From Immundisolibacter sp. (GTDB taxonomy: Bacteria > Pseudomonadota > Gammaproteobacteria > Immundisolibacterales > Immundisolibacteraceae), in assembly GCF_014359565.1 (NCBI RefSeq), contig NZ_JACIZD010000006.1, forward strand, positions 1-64,000: a stretch of 64,000 nucleotides of DNA. The letters are read 5' to 3'. The stretch's first letter is position 1; every line of letters starts with the position of its first letter. Below are positions 16,361 through 24,485 of this stretch, piece by piece. Made by a program: the position numbers and the translations under genes. The notes under the pieces are model-generated. The model had not been told where the DNA came from and searched no databases. It saw only the letters and a program-made list of their open reading frames with translations.

Positions 16361-17038
16361 TCAGGCCCGGCGCAGTGCCAGCCGGTAGCCGCGCCCGCGC
16401 AGGGTTTCGATCGGGTTCAGGCGCTCGTCCGGATCGAGCTTCTGGCGCAGACGGCGGATGAACACTTCCAGCACGTTGCTGTCGCGGCTGGCGTCGTCCG
16501 GGTACAGGTGTTCGGTCAGCTCGGTCTTGGACACCACCTCGCCGGCATGCAGGATCAGGTACTCGAGCACCTGGTATTCGTAGGCGGTCAGGTCGAGCTC
16601 GGTGTCGTCGATGTAGGCGCGCCGCTCGCGGGTGTCGAGCCGCAGCGGCGGGCAGGCGATGACGCTGTCGGCCCAGCCGGCGGTGCGTCGGATCAGCGCC
16701 CGCAGGCGGGCAATCAGCTCCGCCATCTCGAAGGGCTTGACCAGGTAATCGTCGGCGCCGGCATCCAGGCCGGCCACCTTGTCCTGCCAGTTGTCGCGGG
16801 CGGTCAGGATCAGGATCGGGTAGCGGCTGCCGCGCGCACGCAGGCGGCGGATAACGGCCATGCCGTCGCGCCGCGGCAGGCCAAGGTCGATGACCGCCAC
16901 GTCGTAGGGAAATTCCAGGCCGTAGTACTCGGCCTCCATGCCGTCGCCGGCGCTGTCGACCACGAAGCCGGCCCCGACCAGGCCACCGACCAGTTGCTCG
17001 CGCAGCGCGACGTCGTCCTCGACCACCAGGGCACGCAT
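16361..17038 (-). CDS. PhoP/OmpR-family response regulator
   Basis: A 225-residue regulator with an N-terminal receiver domain (acidic ED at 7-9, phospho-acceptor Asp51 in VIDLGLP, conserved Lys in LVKPFEM) and a C-terminal OmpR-type winged helix (LTAYEYQVLEYLILHAGEVVSKTELTEHLY; SNVLEVFIRRLRQKL). It sits between the Arg/Asp-rich envelope protein gene (12 bp upstream) and the kinase gene (no gap). It probably controls the operon it belongs to, as PhoP does elsewhere; that part is inferred. Confidence 0.93.
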   Translation of the reverse strand: MRALVVEDDVALREQLVGGLVGAGFVVDSAGDGMEAEYYGLEFPYDVAVIDLGLPRRDGMAVIRRLRARGSRYPILILTARDNWQDKVAGLDAGADDYLVKPFEMAELIARLRALIRRTAGWADSVIACPPLRLDTRERRAYIDDTELDLTAYEYQVLEYLILHAGEVVSKTELTEHLYPDDASRDSNVLEVFIRRLRQKLDPDERLNPIETLRGRGYRLALRRA

Positions 17039-17050
17039 GTCGGTGCTCGC

Positions 17051-17551
17051 TCAGCGCTGCCGGTCGTCGCGCGGGTCGACATAGCGCTCGCGCACGTAGC
17101 CGTCCGGGGTCAGCACGCGCACCCGGTAGCCGCGATCGCCGGTGGGTTCCGACGACAGCACCCGGCCGCGTTCATCGCGGCGCACGGCGTCGGCGGCACG
17201 CCGGGCCTCGCTGCCGTGGCGGTTGCGCTGGTCCGGATTGCGGTACCGGTCGTCCCGGCGTTCCCATTGATGGTCGCCGGAGCGTCCGCGGTGGTCATCG
17301 TACGAGGTGCCCAGCGGACGCTCCTGGGCCCGCGTGCGCTCGCCGGACCGTGACCGGCTCGAGCCGCGATCGCGGCTGCCGTATTCGCCCCGCCGATCAT
17401 CGGACTGATAGCTGCCGCGCCGATCGTCGCCACGCTGGTAGCCGCGCCGGTCATCGGAGCCACCCAGTGCCGGACCGGCTAACAGCGGACCGCTGGCCGC
17501 CAGCACGAGCAGGCAGGTTGCGAGGCGAAGGCCATGTCGTGTGCGCTTCAT
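17051..17551 (-). CDS. secreted Arg/Asp-rich protein with PepSY-like C-terminus
   Basis: A 166-residue exported protein. A signal peptide (MKRTRHGLRLATCLLVLAAS..., cleavage near LAGPALG) is followed by a low-complexity region in which DDRRG recurs three times with seven- to ten-residue spacing. The last 45 residues (ADAVRRDERGRVLSSEP then YRVRVLTPDGYVRERYVD) resemble the PepSY-type fold seen in periplasmic partners of PhoPQ-like systems. Its position 12 bp before the response regulator supports a role in sensing. The middle region is probably disordered. Confidence 0.72.
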   Translation of the reverse strand: MKRTRHGLRLATCLLVLAASGPLLAGPALGGSDDRRGYQRGDDRRGSYQSDDRRGEYGSRDRGSSRSRSGERTRAQERPLGTSYDDHRGRSGDHQWERRDDRYRNPDQRNRHGSEARRAADAVRRDERGRVLSSEPTGDRGYRVRVLTPDGYVRERYVDPRDDRQR

Positions 17552-17579
17552 GGTGCTGTCCCGCGCCCGGCGCGGGCGC

Positions 17580-18119
17580 TCAGTAGTCATCCTGTGGCTG
17601 CACCGCCACGCGCACGCGGATTCGGTCACCGGGCTCGTAGTCGGTGATGGTCACGTGTTCGCGGCCGGCGTAGGCGTAGGTCACCCGGTAGCCGTCAATG
17701 CGCTGCTCGGAAGTGTACTCGCGGCGTACCTCGCAGCGTTCGCGCGAGGTGTAGTAGCCCTCGTCGCTGCGGCGCCGGTTGCTCAGGTCGCGTCCCACCG
17801 AAGCGCCCAGCACCGTGCCGGCGGCGGTCGCTATCCCTTCGTGGTGACGCCCGCCAAGCTCGTGCCCCAGCACGCCGCCGACGATGCCGCCCAGGATGAC
17901 GCCGGTGTGCGAGCGATAACCGGGCCGCTCGACGTACACCTCCTCGTCCCAGCACTCGCGCCGCGGTTGCTCCACGCGCACCGTGCGGTACATGGGTTCG
18001 ACGTGAACCACCCGGGCGTCCACGTAGTAGTGGTCACGGTCGCCCCGATAGCCGGCCGCGGCATTGCTGGCGCAGCCGGCAGACAGGGGCAGGATCAGGA
18101 GCAGTGGTGCCAGTTTCAT
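17580..18119 (-). CDS. glycine-zipper outer-membrane lipoprotein
   Basis: A 179-residue lipoprotein with lipobox LSAGC (Cys16). A glycine-zipper 2TM segment (GVILGGIVGGVLGHELGG, then GIATAAGTVLGASVG) resembles the SlyB/RcsF-environment family. The C-terminal half is rich in Arg, Tyr and Glu and ends RIRVRVAVQPQDDY. GGAGG seven bases before ATG 18119 fixes the start. SlyB-type lipoproteins belong to the PhoP regulon in enterics, which fits its place upstream of a PhoPQ-like pair. Confidence 0.83.
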   Translation of the reverse strand: MKLAPLLLILPLSAGCASNAAAGYRGDRDHYYVDARVVHVEPMYRTVRVEQPRRECWDEEVYVERPGYRSHTGVILGGIVGGVLGHELGGRHHEGIATAAGTVLGASVGRDLSNRRRSDEGYYTSRERCEVRREYTSEQRIDGYRVTYAYAGREHVTITDYEPGDRIRVRVAVQPQDDY

Positions 18120-18145
18120 GTCATATCCTCCACGCACCCGTCGTC

Positions 18146-18487
18146 TCAGTCGTCGTAACGGCTGTAGTCGACCAGGAACCCGACCAGTCCGCTGTCGTAG
18201 TAGCCGACGTGCCCACAGCCGCGATAGTGGCGGTGGTAGTGCGACGGGTAGTAGTGGCGCGGCGGGGCGTAGTAATGACCATACGGACGATAGCCCCAGC
18301 CATGCCGATAACCATGCCCGCCGTGGTATCGATCATGGCCCCGCCAGTGGCCGCCACCGCCGTGGTGGCGATACTCGTGGTGCTGGCCGAGGTAACGCTC
18401 GCCGGCCTGGGTCGGCGCGGCGAGCAGTAACGCGCCAGCCAGGGCCGACATCAGCAGCAGATTTTTAAGTACCCTTCCGGTAGTCAT
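18146..18487 (-). CDS. small secreted His/Tyr/Gly-rich protein
   Basis: A 113-residue protein with a signal peptide (cleavage near PTQA). The mature part of about 84 residues contains 15 histidines plus many Tyr, Gly and Arg residues, in runs such as HHEYRHHGGGGHWRGH. This composition suggests binding of transition-metal ions at the envelope, by analogy only; no family was recognised. GGAGGG six bases upstream supports ATG 18487. It is the first gene of the five-gene run ending with the PhoQ-like kinase. Confidence 0.75.
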   Translation of the reverse strand: MTTGRVLKNLLLMSALAGALLLAAPTQAGERYLGQHHEYRHHGGGGHWRGHDRYHGGHGYRHGWGYRPYGHYYAPPRHYYPSHYHRHYRGCGHVGYYDSGLVGFLVDYSRYDD

Positions 18488-18615
18488 GGCATATCCCTCC
18501 ACGGGGATTCGCTGCGGGGCCCATCCCCGCTGCGTGAGGCCACCTTAGGACCCGTTGCCTGAACGCACGCTGAACGCCCGTTTCATCCCCGAAATCCCGG
18601 TCGGAGTCTTTGCGC

Positions 18616-19410
18616 ATGATGCTCAAGCGTTTGTTTGTCCTGCTGCCCCTGGCCGTGCTGGCCGCCTGTACCACCTCGCCGCTGGGTCGCAGCCAGCTGC
18701 AGTTGTTCTCGGACGCGGACCTGTCGCAGATGGGCCTGGCCGCCTACGACGACATCCGGAAAAAACAGCCCACCGACGCCAATCCGGCAGCCAACGCCTA
18801 CGTACGCTGCGTGGCCGATGCCATCACCGCGGTGGTGCCGGGCAACGGCCAGTCCTGGCAGGTGACGCTGTTTCGGGACGACTCGGCCAACGCCTTCGCG
18901 CTGCCGGGCGGCAAGATCGGCGTCAACAGCGGCCTTCTGAAAGTCGCAACCAACCAGGATCAACTGGCCACGGTGGTCGGCCACGAGGTGGCGCACGTGC
19001 TGGCCCGCCATTCCGGCGAGCGGCTGTCGAACCAGGCCGTCGTGGACACCGGCCTGCAGGCGGCGCAGGCCATCAGCGGCAGCATGTCGCCGGCCAAGCA
19101 GCAGCTGATGGGCCTGCTCGGCGTCGGCGCGCAGGTCGGCGTGCTGCTGCCGTTCTCGCGCACGCAGGAGAGCGAGGCCGATCTGCTGGGCCTGGACCTG
19201 ATGGCGCGCGCCGGCTTCGATCCGCGGCAAAGCGTCGCCCTGTGGCAGAACATGGAGCGCGCCAACAGCGGCGGGCCGCCGGTCTTTCTGTCCACCCACC
19301 CCTCGTCTGGTGGCCGTATCGAGGCGCTGCAAAACCGTCTGCCGCAGGCGCTGGAGCTGTACCAGCAGGCACGGGCCCAGGGTCGCAAGCCGGCCTGCCG
19401 GGCGCCCTGA
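18616..19410 (+). CDS. M48-family zinc metalloprotease lipoprotein
   Basis: A 264-residue periplasm-facing protease resembling LoiP/YcaL. Lipobox LAAC with Cys18; zinc-binding HEVAH at 123-127; a downstream ESEADLLGLDLM supplies the third zinc ligand. ALPGGKIGVNSGLL and STHPSSGGRI are further family blocks. Members degrade misfolded outer-membrane proteins. GGAG lies about 9 bp before ATG 18616; ATG 18619 is an alternative. It is divergent from the His-rich protein gene and so shares its regulatory region. Confidence 0.9.
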   Translation: MMLKRLFVLLPLAVLAACTTSPLGRSQLQLFSDADLSQMGLAAYDDIRKKQPTDANPAANAYVRCVADAITAVVPGNGQSWQVTLFRDDSANAFALPGGKIGVNSGLLKVATNQDQLATVVGHEVAHVLARHSGERLSNQAVVDTGLQAAQAISGSMSPAKQQLMGLLGVGAQVGVLLPFSRTQESEADLLGLDLMARAGFDPRQSVALWQNMERANSGGPPVFLSTHPSSGGRIEALQNRLPQALELYQQARAQGRKPACRAP

Positions 19411-19465
19411 CAACGGGGTACATCGACCGCCGAGAACGGACAACAAACCAGGGAGGAGCAATCCG

Positions 19466-21067
19466 TTGGACGCAGATTTCATCATCGTGGGCGCGGGTTC
19501 GGCCGGCTGCGTGCTGGCCAACCGGCTGACCGCCAGCGGCCGGCACAGCGTGCTGCTGCTGGAGGCCGGCAAGGACGACAACAGCCTGATCGTGCGCATG
19601 CCCAAGGGCTTCGGCAAGCTGCTGTTCGACCAGCACCACGTGCGCCGCTTCGACACCGAGCCGGAGCCGGGCAACGGCAACGCGTCCGAATCCTGGCCGC
19701 GCGGGCGCATGCTGGGCGGCTCCAGCGCCGTCAACGGCATGTTCTACACCCGCGGCCAGCCGCAGGATTTCGACGACTGGGCGGCGGCCGGCAACCCCGG
19801 CTGGGCCTGGGCCGACATCGCGCCCTGCTTCAAGGCCATGGAGGACCACGAACTGGGCGCCGACGAGGTGCGCGGCGCCGGTGGCCCGCTGCACATCAGC
19901 AATCACCCGAACCCGCACCCGTTGTGCGACGCCGCCATCGCCGCCGGCAGCCGGCTGGGCCTTACGGTCAAGAACGACCTGAACCGGCCCGAGCAGGAAG
20001 GCATCGGCTACGTGCAGTTCACCATCCGCAACGGCCGCCGCGAGGACGCCGCAACGGCCTTCCTGCGCCCGGTCATGAACCGTTCGAACCTGCGCGTGGT
20101 GACCGGCTTTCTGGCCGGGCGGGTGCTGTTCGAAGGCACGCGCGCGGTGGGCATCGCCGGCACGCTCAACGGCCAGCCGCAGGAATACCGCTGCGGCAGG
20201 GAAGTGATTCTGGCCGGCGGCACGCTGCAATCGCCGCAGCTGCTGCAGCTGTCCGGCATCGGCCCGGCGCAGCAGCTTTCCGACCTGGGCATCCATGTGG
20301 TCAGCGACCTGCCGGGCGTAGGCCAGAACCTGCGCGAGCACCGCATGATGATGGTGCAGTTTCGCCTGCGCGAGCCGATCAGCCTGAACGGCCAGTTCGG
20401 CGGCTGGCGCCTGGGCCGCAACCTCGTCCGGTACCTGCTCACGCGCAAGGGCCTGATGGCCACCGGCTCGCATGACGTGGTGGCCTTCGTGCGCAGCACG
20501 CCGGACCTGACCCGGCCGGACGTGGAGCTGGTCATGGCACCGTTCTCGCTCAAGCCCGGCAGGATGTCGATGGCCTTCGAGCAGGCCCACGGCATGCAGA
20601 TCTTCGGCTACCAGCTGCGCCCGCAAAGCCAGGGCAGCGTGATGATCAGCAGCCGTGATCCGGCCGCCGCGCCGCGCATCCAGTCCGGCTTCTTTACCGA
20701 TGCCGGCGACCGCCAGATGAGCGGGCGCATCCTGCGCTACATCCGCAATCTGGCCGCCCAGTCACCGCTGGCCGAGAAACTGGTCGAGGAAACCAGCCCC
20801 GGCGCACAGGTGCAGACCGATCAGGACGCGCTGGCCTTCCACAGCGAGTTCGGCGGCCCGGTGGCCCACCCGGCCGGCACCTGCAAGATGGGTTGGGACC
20901 CGCTGGCGGTGGTCGACGCGCGCCTGCGCGTGCATGGCGTCACCGGCCTGCGGGTGATCGACTGTTCGATCATGCCGACCCTGGTATCGGCGCACACCAA
21001 TGCGGCGACGATGGCGATCGCCTGGCGCGGCGCGCAATTGATCGAGGAGGATCTGGCGGCTCGGTGA
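19466..21067 (+). CDS. GMC-family FAD-dependent oxidoreductase (choline/alcohol dehydrogenase type)
   Basis: A 533-residue flavoprotein of the glucose-methanol-choline family, like AlkJ or BetA. The N-terminal ADP-binding fold is DFIIVGAGSAGCVLANRL; GMC signatures are PRGRMLGGSSAVNGM and GTLQSPQLLQLSGIGPA; the C-terminal active-site block is HPAGTCKMG with the catalytic His. The start is TTG at 19466, supported by AGGAG seven bases upstream and by the family N-terminus. Probable activity is oxidation of an alcohol to an aldehyde, with electrons passed to the respiratory chain. Confidence 0.9.
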   Translation: MDADFIIVGAGSAGCVLANRLTASGRHSVLLLEAGKDDNSLIVRMPKGFGKLLFDQHHVRRFDTEPEPGNGNASESWPRGRMLGGSSAVNGMFYTRGQPQDFDDWAAAGNPGWAWADIAPCFKAMEDHELGADEVRGAGGPLHISNHPNPHPLCDAAIAAGSRLGLTVKNDLNRPEQEGIGYVQFTIRNGRREDAATAFLRPVMNRSNLRVVTGFLAGRVLFEGTRAVGIAGTLNGQPQEYRCGREVILAGGTLQSPQLLQLSGIGPAQQLSDLGIHVVSDLPGVGQNLREHRMMMVQFRLREPISLNGQFGGWRLGRNLVRYLLTRKGLMATGSHDVVAFVRSTPDLTRPDVELVMAPFSLKPGRMSMAFEQAHGMQIFGYQLRPQSQGSVMISSRDPAAAPRIQSGFFTDAGDRQMSGRILRYIRNLAAQSPLAEKLVEETSPGAQVQTDQDALAFHSEFGGPVAHPAGTCKMGWDPLAVVDARLRVHGVTGLRVIDCSIMPTLVSAHTNAATMAIAWRGAQLIEEDLAAR

Positions 21068-21096
21068 GCGGCCGGACCGCCGGGCGGCGCCCGGAT

Positions 21097-21159
21097 GTGG
21101 GAGGCCCGCCCCGGGCCGAATGCTTGATTCGAGGATTCGCGGCGGGGCGCCGCTCCCAC
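21097..21159. repeat. REP pair, family A (copy 1)
   Basis: Two adjacent palindromic units with GTGGGAG heads in inverted orientation: one starting GTGGGAGGCCCG and ending CCGAATG, the other the complement of GTGGGAGCGGCG...CGCGAAT. It fills the gap between the GMC and SDR genes. The layout is that of a BIME (paired REPs). Confidence 0.75.
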
Positions 21160-21202
21160 CGCGGCGCCGCTCCCGCAGGGCGCCGACGCTTCCGCGGCGC
21201 AA

Positions 21203-22021
21203 TCAGTCCAGGAACAGATCCAGCAGCGGCTCGCGGGCCGGGTCCACGGCGTAGCGGTCAAAGTCGGTCACGCCGGCCTGCGCCAGCACGGCTTCGTCGA
21301 TGTAGAAATTGCCGCTTACGTCGCGGCTGGGCCGGGTCAGGATCCAGTGCGCGGCGTCGGCCACGATCTCCGGTCGCCGGCAGGCGGCCGGGTCGACGTC
21401 CGGCAGCAGGTCGATGGCGGCCGTCGCGATCACCGTGCGCGGCCACAGAGCGTTGACGGCCACGCCGCGCTCGCGAAACTCCTCCGCCAGGCCGAGCATG
21501 CACAGGCTCATGCCGTACTTGCTGGTGGTGTAGGCCGGGTGCGGCGCCAGCCAGCGCGGCTCCAGATTCAGCGGCGGCGACAGCACCAGGATGTGCGGGT
21601 TCTCGGCCCGCAGCAGGTGCGGCAGGCAGGTACGCGACGCCAGCCAGGTGCCGCGCAGGTTCACGTCCATCATCAGGTCGAAGCGCTTGACCGGCGTGTC
21701 CAGCGTGCCGGTCAGGCTGATGGCGGACGCGTTGTTGACCAGGATGTCGATGCCGCCGAAGTGCGCCACGGCCTGCGCCACGGCGGCTTCCACGGCCTCC
21801 GCGTTGCGCACGTCCATGACCAGCGGCAGGGCACGCCCGCCGGCGTCCTCGATTTCCTGCGCCGCCGTGTGGATGGTGCCCGGCAGCCTGGGGTGCGGCT
21901 GGCTGGTCTTGGCGGCGATGACGATGTTGGCACCGTCCTCGGCGGCGCGCAGCGCGATCGCCTTGCCGATGCCGCGGCTGGCGCCGGTGATGAAAAGCGT
22001 TTTTCCGTACAGGCTGTCCAT
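21203..22021 (-). CDS. short-chain dehydrogenase (HSDL2-like)
   Basis: A 272-residue classical SDR: TGASRGIGKAIAL cofactor loop, NNASAISLTGT, active-site Tyr-Lys in YTTSKYG. An extended C-terminal part includes SGNFYIDEAVLAQAGVTDFDRY, as in hydroxysteroid dehydrogenase-like protein 2 relatives. The substrate-binding Ser region reads VLSPPLNLEPRW. It starts 5 bp downstream of the EamA transporter gene, so the two are probably co-transcribed. Substrate unknown; often associated with acyl or lipid metabolism. Confidence 0.87.
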   Translation of the reverse strand: MDSLYGKTLFITGASRGIGKAIALRAAEDGANIVIAAKTSQPHPRLPGTIHTAAQEIEDAGGRALPLVMDVRNAEAVEAAVAQAVAHFGGIDILVNNASAISLTGTLDTPVKRFDLMMDVNLRGTWLASRTCLPHLLRAENPHILVLSPPLNLEPRWLAPHPAYTTSKYGMSLCMLGLAEEFRERGVAVNALWPRTVIATAAIDLLPDVDPAACRRPEIVADAAHWILTRPSRDVSGNFYIDEAVLAQAGVTDFDRYAVDPAREPLLDLFLD

Positions 22022-22026
22022 CGGGT

Positions 22027-22959
22027 TCAACTCGATTCGGTGGCCGGCGCGCGCCGCAGGCGCTGCAGCCACTGGGGTCCAAGCGCCGCCAGCAGGCTGC
22101 CGCCGACCACCAGCACCGCGCCGGCAAGCTGATAGCTGCGCATCGGTTCGTGCAGCAGCAGGGTCGACAGGGCGACAGTGTAGACGGGCGTCATGTTCAT
22201 GAAGGCCATGGCCTCGGACGCGCCGACCGCCTTGACGCCGGCGTTCCACGCCAGCAGGGCGCCGACGCCGACGAACACGGCGATGAAGGCCAGCGCCTGC
22301 CACACCCACGGCGTGAACCGTGGCTCGGTGGTGGCGAATTCCCAAAGGCCCCAGGGCGCGACCATCAGCAGCGACAGTGCCGACGTGAGGACGGTCACCG
22401 ACAGCACCGAGCGGCGGCGCATCACCGCGCGTCCGGCGATCGAGTAGGCGCCCCACAGCACCATAGAGCCGAGCAGCAGCAGATCGCCGCCGTTGAAGTG
22501 CAGCCTGGCGAGCCGCTCGAGGCTGCCGGCCGATAGGATCACGCCAATGCCGGCCAGTGACAGCAGCGCCCCGAACCACTGCACCGGGCGCACCACCGCG
22601 CGCAGCACCAGATAGGCCAGCGCCAGTGCCACCAGCGGACCTGCGGCATTCATCAGCGCGGCGTTGATGGCGTCCGTGTAGCGCAGGCCCAGGTAGAACA
22701 CGCCCTGAAAGCCGGCCACGCCGCTGAAGGCCATGAAGCACAGGCGCCAGAAGTCCTCGCGCAGCGGCGGTTCGTCGTCGCGGCGCAGGAAGCGCAGCAG
22801 CACCGCCAGCACCACCAGCGACATCGCGCCGCGCAGGCTCACGATCAGCCCAGGCCCGAGGTAGTCGCGCAGTGCCCGGCCGATCACCATGTTGCCGGCC
22901 CAGAACACGCAGGCCAGGTTCAGCCACAGGTAGGGCAGGGCGCGGCGCAGCGCGGTCAT
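22027..22959 (-). CDS. EamA/DMT-family inner-membrane transporter
   Basis: A 310-residue polytopic protein with about ten hydrophobic helices in two tandem EamA repeats (the first ending near AYLVLRAVVRPVQW, the second near residue 295). Family motifs include NLACVFWAGNMVIGRAL and AAGPLVALALAYLVL. It probably exports a metabolite or amino acid. It lies between thrB (4 bp upstream) and the SDR (5 bp downstream) in one compact minus-strand group. Confidence 0.88.
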   Translation of the reverse strand: MTALRRALPYLWLNLACVFWAGNMVIGRALRDYLGPGLIVSLRGAMSLVVLAVLLRFLRRDDEPPLREDFWRLCFMAFSGVAGFQGVFYLGLRYTDAINAALMNAAGPLVALALAYLVLRAVVRPVQWFGALLSLAGIGVILSAGSLERLARLHFNGGDLLLLGSMVLWGAYSIAGRAVMRRRSVLSVTVLTSALSLLMVAPWGLWEFATTEPRFTPWVWQALAFIAVFVGVGALLAWNAGVKAVGASEAMAFMNMTPVYTVALSTLLLHEPMRSYQLAGAVLVVGGSLLAALGPQWLQRLRRAPATESS

Positions 22960-22963
22960 CGCT

Positions 22964-23917
22964 TCAGGCCGGCCACAGCCGGGCAGTGCGCTGCGGCTGC
23001 GCGATGCGCAGGCGCAGGATGCGCTCGAAGTGGCCCGGATCCTTGACGTGGGTGATTTCGCCGGCGCGCGGGAAATGCAGGTCGTACAGGCGCGACAGCC
23101 AGAAGCGCAGCGCCGCCGCGCGCAACATCGCCGGCAGCGCCGCCGCCTCGCCGGCCACCGGCGGGCGACCGCTGACGTAGGCGGCCACGAAGGCGCGCGC
23201 CCGGGCGTCGTCGAAGTCGCCGTCCGGCACCACGCACCAGTCGTTCAGGCAGATGGCCAGGTCGTACAGCAGGATGTCGTTGCAGGCGGCGTAGAAGTCG
23301 ATCACGCCGGACAGGCGCTCGCCCTCGAACAACACGTTGTCGCGAAACAGGTCGGCGTGGATCACCCCGCGGGGCAGGTGCTGGGTGTCGAAGGCCGCCT
23401 GGAAGGCGATCTCGGCGTCGATCAGCGCCATGGTGTCGGCCTGCAGCACGCCGCGCAGGGCGTCGGCGGTCACCCGCCACCAGGCCGGGCCGCGTTCGTT
23501 GCTGCGGCGCCGGTGCACGTGGCGGCCGATGCGGTGGATGCGCCCCAGGGCCTCGCCGACCGCCGCGCACTGCGCCACCGACGGCTCGTTTACCGCCTTG
23601 CCGGGCAGGCGCTCGACCAGCGCCGCCGGCCGCTGCGCCAGGCGGCGCAAATAACTGCCGTCGTCGGCCATGATCGGCCGCGGGCAGGCCAGGCCGTGGT
23701 CGGCCAGGGTGACCATCAGCTCCAGGAAATATTCGAGCTCCACCTCGGCATGGCGCTCGAACAGCGTCAGCACGAAGCGCCCGCCGCGCGTGGTGACGAA
23801 GTAGTTGGTGTTCTCGATGCCGTCGGCGATGCCCTGCAGGTCCAGCAGCTCACCGACCGCGTAATCGCGCAGGAACGCCGCGACTTCGGCCGCCTCGACC
23901 CGGGTGTATACCGACAC
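22964..23917 (-). CDS. thrB: homoserine kinase (choline-kinase fold, Pseudomonas type)
   Basis: A 317-residue aminoglycoside-phosphotransferase-fold kinase converting homoserine to O-phosphohomoserine for threonine synthesis. The start MSVYTRVEAAEVAAFLRDYAVGEL, the IENTNYFV loop, Brenner-type HADLFRDNVLFEG and metal-binding VIDFYAACND match the non-GHMP ThrB found in pseudomonads. The order polA (divergent), DUF2782, thrB is the same as in Pseudomonas, which adds support. It is followed after 4 bp by the EamA transporter. Confidence 0.92.
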   Translation of the reverse strand: MSVYTRVEAAEVAAFLRDYAVGELLDLQGIADGIENTNYFVTTRGGRFVLTLFERHAEVELEYFLELMVTLADHGLACPRPIMADDGSYLRRLAQRPAALVERLPGKAVNEPSVAQCAAVGEALGRIHRIGRHVHRRRSNERGPAWWRVTADALRGVLQADTMALIDAEIAFQAAFDTQHLPRGVIHADLFRDNVLFEGERLSGVIDFYAACNDILLYDLAICLNDWCVVPDGDFDDARARAFVAAYVSGRPPVAGEAAALPAMLRAAALRFWLSRLYDLHFPRAGEITHVKDPGHFERILRLRIAQPQRTARLWPA

Positions 23918-23940
23918 GCCAGTCCCCGCCGGTCAACCGC

Positions 23941-24330
23941 CTACCAGCGCAGCAGCACCCAGCGCGGCACCGGGGGCGGGTTCTTGACGTCGTTGATCTG
24001 CTGGCTGAACTCGCCCTGGCCGGTCGGATCGACCAGGTAATAGGCGGGGCCGACGGCCGGCTTGACCTTGACCATATACACGCGGCCGTTGATCGAGTAC
24101 TCCTCGCGCGTGTCCTTGCCGTCGCGCTTGATGGTGACCTCGGGCGAGGGCGCCTCGCCCTCCTGCGGCGCCACCTGCAGCTCGGGCGGCACCTCGCTGC
24201 CGGCCGGCGGGGCGTCGTCGCGACGCTCGACCTGCAGCTCCGGCAGGACTTCGCTGCCGGGCGGTGGGCCATCCTCGGCGGCCTGCGCCGCTGCGGCCAG
24301 CAGAAGACCGATAAGCAGCATGCGGCGCAT
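23941..24330 (-). CDS. DUF2782 secreted protein
   Basis: A 129-residue protein with a signal peptide (MRRMLLIGLLLAAAAQAA) and a Pro/Glu-rich linker containing a duplicated GSEVxPELQV segment. A conserved C-terminal DUF2782 domain follows (REEYSINGRVYMVKVKPAVGPAYYLVD). AGGAG lies about 8 bp before ATG 24330; a second Met follows three codons later. Function unknown in all relatives; it is conserved next to polA and thrB. Confidence 0.87.
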   Translation of the reverse strand: MRRMLLIGLLLAAAAQAAEDGPPPGSEVLPELQVERRDDAPPAGSEVPPELQVAPQEGEAPSPEVTIKRDGKDTREEYSINGRVYMVKVKPAVGPAYYLVDPTGQGEFSQQINDVKNPPPVPRWVLLRW

Positions 24331-24485
24331 GGGTTGAACTCCTGCAAAAAGGCTTGAAATGCTGGCCAAAGCATAGCATCGCCGTGCCGCCCGGCCGGCG
24401 TTGCGGCAGGCCGTCAGGGTCCTCGGGTCGCTGCGCTACACTGCCGGCCGGCCCGTCCCTGCGCCGTATGAACTTCCCGGTCAGC

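Noticed and set aside
17300-17480. Repeated DDRRG-coding triplets as a direct-repeat array
   Set aside because: They are in-frame low-complexity codons of the secreted Arg/Asp-rich protein, not an intergenic repeat.
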